Source of the DNA: Euzebyaceae bacterium
Lineage (GTDB): Bacteria > Actinomycetota > Nitriliruptoria > Euzebyales > Egibacteraceae
Direction: 5' to 3'
Length of the DNA stretch: 8,742 nt
Assembly: GCA_013696915.1 (NCBI GenBank)
Contig: JACCXR010000246.1
Coordinates: forward strand, 1 to 8,742
Shown: in pieces, positions 6,081 through 8,742 of the stretch
Layout of the letters: every line of letters starts with the position of its first letter
Position numbering within the stretch: position 1 is the first letter of the stretch
Position numbers and translations under genes: made by a program
Notes under the pieces: model-generated
The model's input: the letters and a program-made list of their open reading frames with translations, nothing else
What the model was told of the DNA's origin: nothing
Database searches by the model: none

Positions 6081-7607
6081 GTGGGCGCGGCCGCCGGCCC
6101 GGCGATCTCGGCGCGGGGCATCGTCAAGGTCTTCCCCGGCGTCGTCGCGAACGCCGGGGTCGACCTCGACGTCCGCCGCGGCGAGGTGCACGCGCTGCTC
6201 GGCGAGAACGGCGCCGGCAAGAGCACCCTCGCCTCCGTGCTGGTCGGCCTGTACCAGCCGGACGCCGGCGAGGTCCGCGTCGACGGCGCGCCGGTGCGGC
6301 TGCGGTCGCCGCGGGACGGCCTCGCTCACGGCATCGGTATGGTGCACCAGCACTTCCGGCTGGTCGACCGGTTCACGGTCGCCGAGAACGTCGCCCTGGG
6401 GGATCACCGCCAGCCGCTGCTGCTCTCGGCCGACCGGGTGCGGCGGGCGGTCGCCGAGCTCGGCGACCGCTACGGCCTGCCGATCGACCCGGCGGCACGG
6501 ATCGCTGACCTGTCCGTCGGCGAGCAGCAGCGGGTCGAGATCGTCAAGACGCTCTACCGCGGCGTCGAGGTGCTCCTGCTCGACGAGCCGACGGCAGTCC
6601 TGACCCCGCAGGAGGCCGAGTCGCTGTTCGCGACCCTGCGGGCCATGGCCGCCGACGGCAAGGCGGTCGTCTTCATCAGCCACAAGCTCGGGGAGGTCCT
6701 GCGCGTGGCCGACCGCGTGACCGTGATGCGCGACGGGCACGTCGTCGGCGCGGTCGCCGCGGCCGGGACGACCGTGCACGAACTGGCGCGCATGATGGTC
6801 GGTCGCGACGTCGACCTGTCGCCCCGGCGTGCGGAGTCCCCGCCGGGCGGTCCGGTGCTGACGCTGGAGGCCGTGGACCTCGAGGGGCCGGACGGCCGCC
6901 GGCGCCTGCACGGCGTGACCCTCGACGTCCGCGCCGGCGAGATCGTCGGGGTCGCCGGCGTCGCCGGCAACGGGCAGCGGGAACTCGCCGAAGTGGTCGC
7001 CGGGCTGTCGGCGCCCACCGGCGGGCGTGTGGTCGTCGGCGGCCGGGACGTGACCGGCCGCCCGCCCGGAGCCGTCCGCGCGGCGGGCCTCGCCTACGTG
7101 CCCGAGGACCGCCTGGGCACCGGCCTCGCGCCCGGCCTGTCGATCGCCGACAACCTCCAGCTGACGAAGCGGCGCCCGTTCTTCCTCGACCGCCGCGCCG
7201 CCACGGCCGATGCCCGGGCCGTCATCGACGGCTTCTCGATCAAGGCCACCGGACCCGACGCCGCCACGCGCGGCCTGTCCGGTGGCAACGTCCAGAAGGT
7301 GCTGCTGGCGCGCGAGCTGGAGGCCGGCCCGTCCGTCCTCGTCGTCGCGTCGCCCACCCGCGGCCTCGACGTCGGCGCGATCGCCTTCGTCCGCGACCTC
7401 CTCGACCGCCGGCGGCGTGACGGGTGCGGGGTGCTGCTCATCTCCGAGGATCTCGACGAGGTCCGGGCCCTGTCCGACCGGATCCTCGTCCTCTACGAGG
7501 GCGCGATCGTGCTCGAGCGCGCCGGCGAGGCGGCCGACCTGACCGAGCTGGGGCTGGCGATGGCCGGGGCAGGCGCTGCCGCCGCAACCGGAGGTGCGCG
7601 CCCGTGA
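6081..7607 (+). CDS. ABC transporter ATP-binding protein of a BMP-type nucleoside/purine importer
   Basis: Cytoplasmic ATPase (508 aa) carrying two fused nucleotide-binding domains, as in the RbsA/YufO group, which powers uptake with the binding lipoprotein and permeases. The first domain is canonical: Walker A GENGAGKST (residues 41-49), signature LSVGEQQRVEI (from 144) and Walker B LLLDEPTAVLTP (Asp 168, Glu 169), then FISHKLGEV. The second has a degenerate Walker A region (GVAGVAGNGQREL, about 290-302), signature LSGGNVQKVLLARELE (from 399) and VLVVASPTRGLDVGA, where Ala 423-Ser 424 replace the Walker B Asp-Glu. That asymmetry is normal for the family. The start chosen is GTG 6081, 2 bp after the lipoprotein stop; the frame is open further upstream, but that sequence is an out-of-frame reading of the lipoprotein gene. 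No strong ribosome-binding site is seen, so translational coupling is likely. The 3' end overlaps the permease start. Confidence 0.92.
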   Translation: MGAAAGPAISARGIVKVFPGVVANAGVDLDVRRGEVHALLGENGAGKSTLASVLVGLYQPDAGEVRVDGAPVRLRSPRDGLAHGIGMVHQHFRLVDRFTVAENVALGDHRQPLLLSADRVRRAVAELGDRYGLPIDPAARIADLSVGEQQRVEIVKTLYRGVEVLLLDEPTAVLTPQEAESLFATLRAMAADGKAVVFISHKLGEVLRVADRVTVMRDGHVVGAVAAAGTTVHELARMMVGRDVDLSPRRAESPPGGPVLTLEAVDLEGPDGRRRLHGVTLDVRAGEIVGVAGVAGNGQRELAEVVAGLSAPTGGRVVVGGRDVTGRPPGAVRAAGLAYVPEDRLGTGLAPGLSIADNLQLTKRRPFFLDRRAATADARAVIDGFSIKATGPDAATRGLSGGNVQKVLLARELEAGPSVLVVASPTRGLDVGAIAFVRDLLDRRRRDGCGVLLISEDLDEVRALSDRILVLYEGAIVLERAGEAADLTELGLAMAGAGAAAATGGARP

Positions 7608-8742
7608 GCGGGCGCCCGGCCGGGGCGCGCCGGCTGCGGCTGGAGCGCCGGTCGCGGGTCGCACCATGGCTGCTGGTCGCCGTTCCGGCCGTGTCGGTCG
7701 CGGCGGCGCTCGCGGTGGGGGCGGTCGCACTGCGGCTGATCGGGCTCGACCCGCTCACCGTCTATCGGGAGATGCTGCGGTCGGGGTTCACGACGTGGTT
7801 CGGGTTCACCGACACGCTGTCCTCCGCAACGCCGCTGATCCTCACCGGGCTGGCGGCCGCGGTCGCCTTCCGGTTCCATCTCTACAACGTCGGCGCGGAG
7901 GGCCAGCTGTACGTGGGGGCGATCGCCGCCTCCAGCGTCGCGCTGGCGCTGGGCCCGGACGTGCCGCAGGCGGCGGCGGTCGTCGCGGTGATCCTCGCGG
8001 GCATGGCCGGCGGCATGCTCTGGATTGCGGTGCCGGCGCTCACGCGCGCGTGGCTCGGGACCAGCGAGATCATCACAACGCTGCTGCTGAACTACGTGGC
8101 GCTGTACCTCATGCGCTACCTGATCTTCGGCTCGGCGAGCTTCTGGCGCGACCCCACGTCGACGAACTTTCCGCAGGGCCTGCGCATCCCCGCCGCCGCG
8201 GAGTTCCCGCAGTACGGGACCACCCGGATCCACCTGGGCCTGCTCGTGGCGGTGATCGCGGCGGTCCTGGTCCACGTCGCGCTGACCCGCACGCGCGTCG
8301 GCTACGAGCTGCGCGTCTACGGCGACTCCCCCGCGGCGGCGCGCTACGCCGGCATCTCGGTGCGCCGGGCCGTGCTCGTCGCCCTGCTCGCCTCCGGCGC
8401 CCTCGCCGGGCTCGCCGGGGCCGGGGAGATCGCCGGGCGGGCCCGTCAGCTCGATCCGCAGGGACTCGCGCTGGGGCTCGGCTACGCCGGCATCATCGTG
8501 GCGGCCCTCGCCCGCTACAACCCGCTGTCGGTCATGCTCGTCGCCGTGCTCCTCGGCGGCATCCGCAATGCCGGGACGGCGCTGCAGAGCCTGCCAGGCG
8601 CCCGCGTCCCGATCGCCATCTCGACCATGCTCGAGGGCGCGCTCCTGCTCTTCACCCTCGGCGGCGAGCTGTTCGTGCGCTACCGGCTGCGGACCGGCCG
8701 GTCTCCGCAGCCCGCCGCGGGCCCCGCCGAGGCCTCCGCGGG
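7604..8742 (+). CDS. ABC transporter permease, BMP-type importer (3' end outside window)
   Basis: Inner-membrane permease of the BPD_transp_2 family (YufP-like), forming half of the channel. GTG 7604 overlaps the TGA of the ATPase gene (GTGA), which implies translational coupling. 379 codons are visible and the frame is open to the window edge, so the gene is cut off, probably close to its end given the Pro/Ala-rich tail and the family's usual length. An arginine-rich cytoplasmic start precedes hydrophobic segments at about 21-45, 75-90, 103-118, 122-147, 157-175, 210-228, 254-276, 290-303, 307-322 and 338-353. Family hallmarks are FHLYNVGAEGQLYVGA (91-106), GTSEIITTLLLNYVALY (152-168), RTRVGYELRVYGDSPAAARYAGI (loop after 228) and GLGYAGIIVAALARYNP (291-307). 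A second, shorter permease normally follows in such operons and would lie outside. Confidence 0.9.
   Translation, partial: MSGRPAGARRLRLERRSRVAPWLLVAVPAVSVAAALAVGAVALRLIGLDPLTVYREMLRSGFTTWFGFTDTLSSATPLILTGLAAAVAFRFHLYNVGAEGQLYVGAIAASSVALALGPDVPQAAAVVAVILAGMAGGMLWIAVPALTRAWLGTSEIITTLLLNYVALYLMRYLIFGSASFWRDPTSTNFPQGLRIPAAAEFPQYGTTRIHLGLLVAVIAAVLVHVALTRTRVGYELRVYGDSPAAARYAGISVRRAVLVALLASGALAGLAGAGEIAGRARQLDPQGLALGLGYAGIIVAALARYNPLSVMLVAVLLGGIRNAGTALQSLPGARVPIAISTMLEGALLLFTLGGELFVRYRLRTGRSPQPAAGPAEASA

Noticed and set aside
7335..7373. Loss of Walker B Asp-Glu in the second ATPase domain
   Set aside because: A degenerate second nucleotide-binding site (ASPTRGLDVGA) is usual for this two-domain ABC ATPase family, so it is not a sign of inactivation.
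6036..7730. Minus-strand open frame (564 codons) opposite the ATPase
   Set aside because: Shadow of the ABC ATPase gene; no domain signature and no credible start context.

Overview
The window is very GC-rich DNA with strong G/C preference at third codon positions. Together with GTG starts, a lipoprotein-anchored binding protein and an apparently leaderless promoter, this suggests a high-GC actinobacterium (Actinomycetota). I cannot name the genus; a deep-branching lineage is possible but unproven. All convincing genes lie on the + strand and are packed with gaps of 10 to about 165 bp or small overlaps. There is no gene-free stretch over 300 bases. I saw no tRNA, rRNA, CRISPR array, transposase or clear intrinsic terminator.

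Layout. The left part (1-3356) is a redox cluster. It holds a glycolate-oxidase-type FAD subunit (GlcE-like, 4-1179), an Fe-S subunit (GlcF-like, 1343-2734) and, 10 bp later, a flavodoxin-fold NAD(P)H/FMN-type oxidoreductase (2745-3356). The GlcD-type catalytic subunit would be expected upstream, outside the window. The right part (3370-8742) begins with a clear promoter (TTGACA / AATACT) whose predicted transcription start falls on the ATG of an amidohydrolase most like 8-oxoguanine deaminase (3404-4705). It continues with a complete-looking BMP-type ABC importer: substrate-binding lipoprotein (4747-6078), double-domain ATPase (6081-7607) and first permease (7604 to beyond the window end). 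A second permease is expected just outside.

How the genes could work together. BMP/YufO/YufP-type importers usually carry nucleosides or purine bases, and the adjacent deaminase acts on purine-like rings, so the right half is best read as purine uptake and catabolism. Aerobic purine breakdown yields glyoxylate through ureidoglycolate, and glycolate oxidase interconverts the glycolate/glyoxylate pool. The left cluster may therefore belong to the same pathway, but that is inference from gene order.

The most unusual feature is a short repeat of about 72-74 bp, present in three full copies and one probable fragment. Two copies sit in tandem between glcE and glcF, where the second supplies the likely Shine-Dalgarno sequence of glcF. 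The third lies inside the coding sequence of the binding lipoprotein, in frame, and makes up most of the positively charged region of its signal peptide. Each unit contains two inverted repeats, one of which is base-for-base identical at the two loci. It looks like a dispersed palindromic element able to insert at, or become part of, gene starts.
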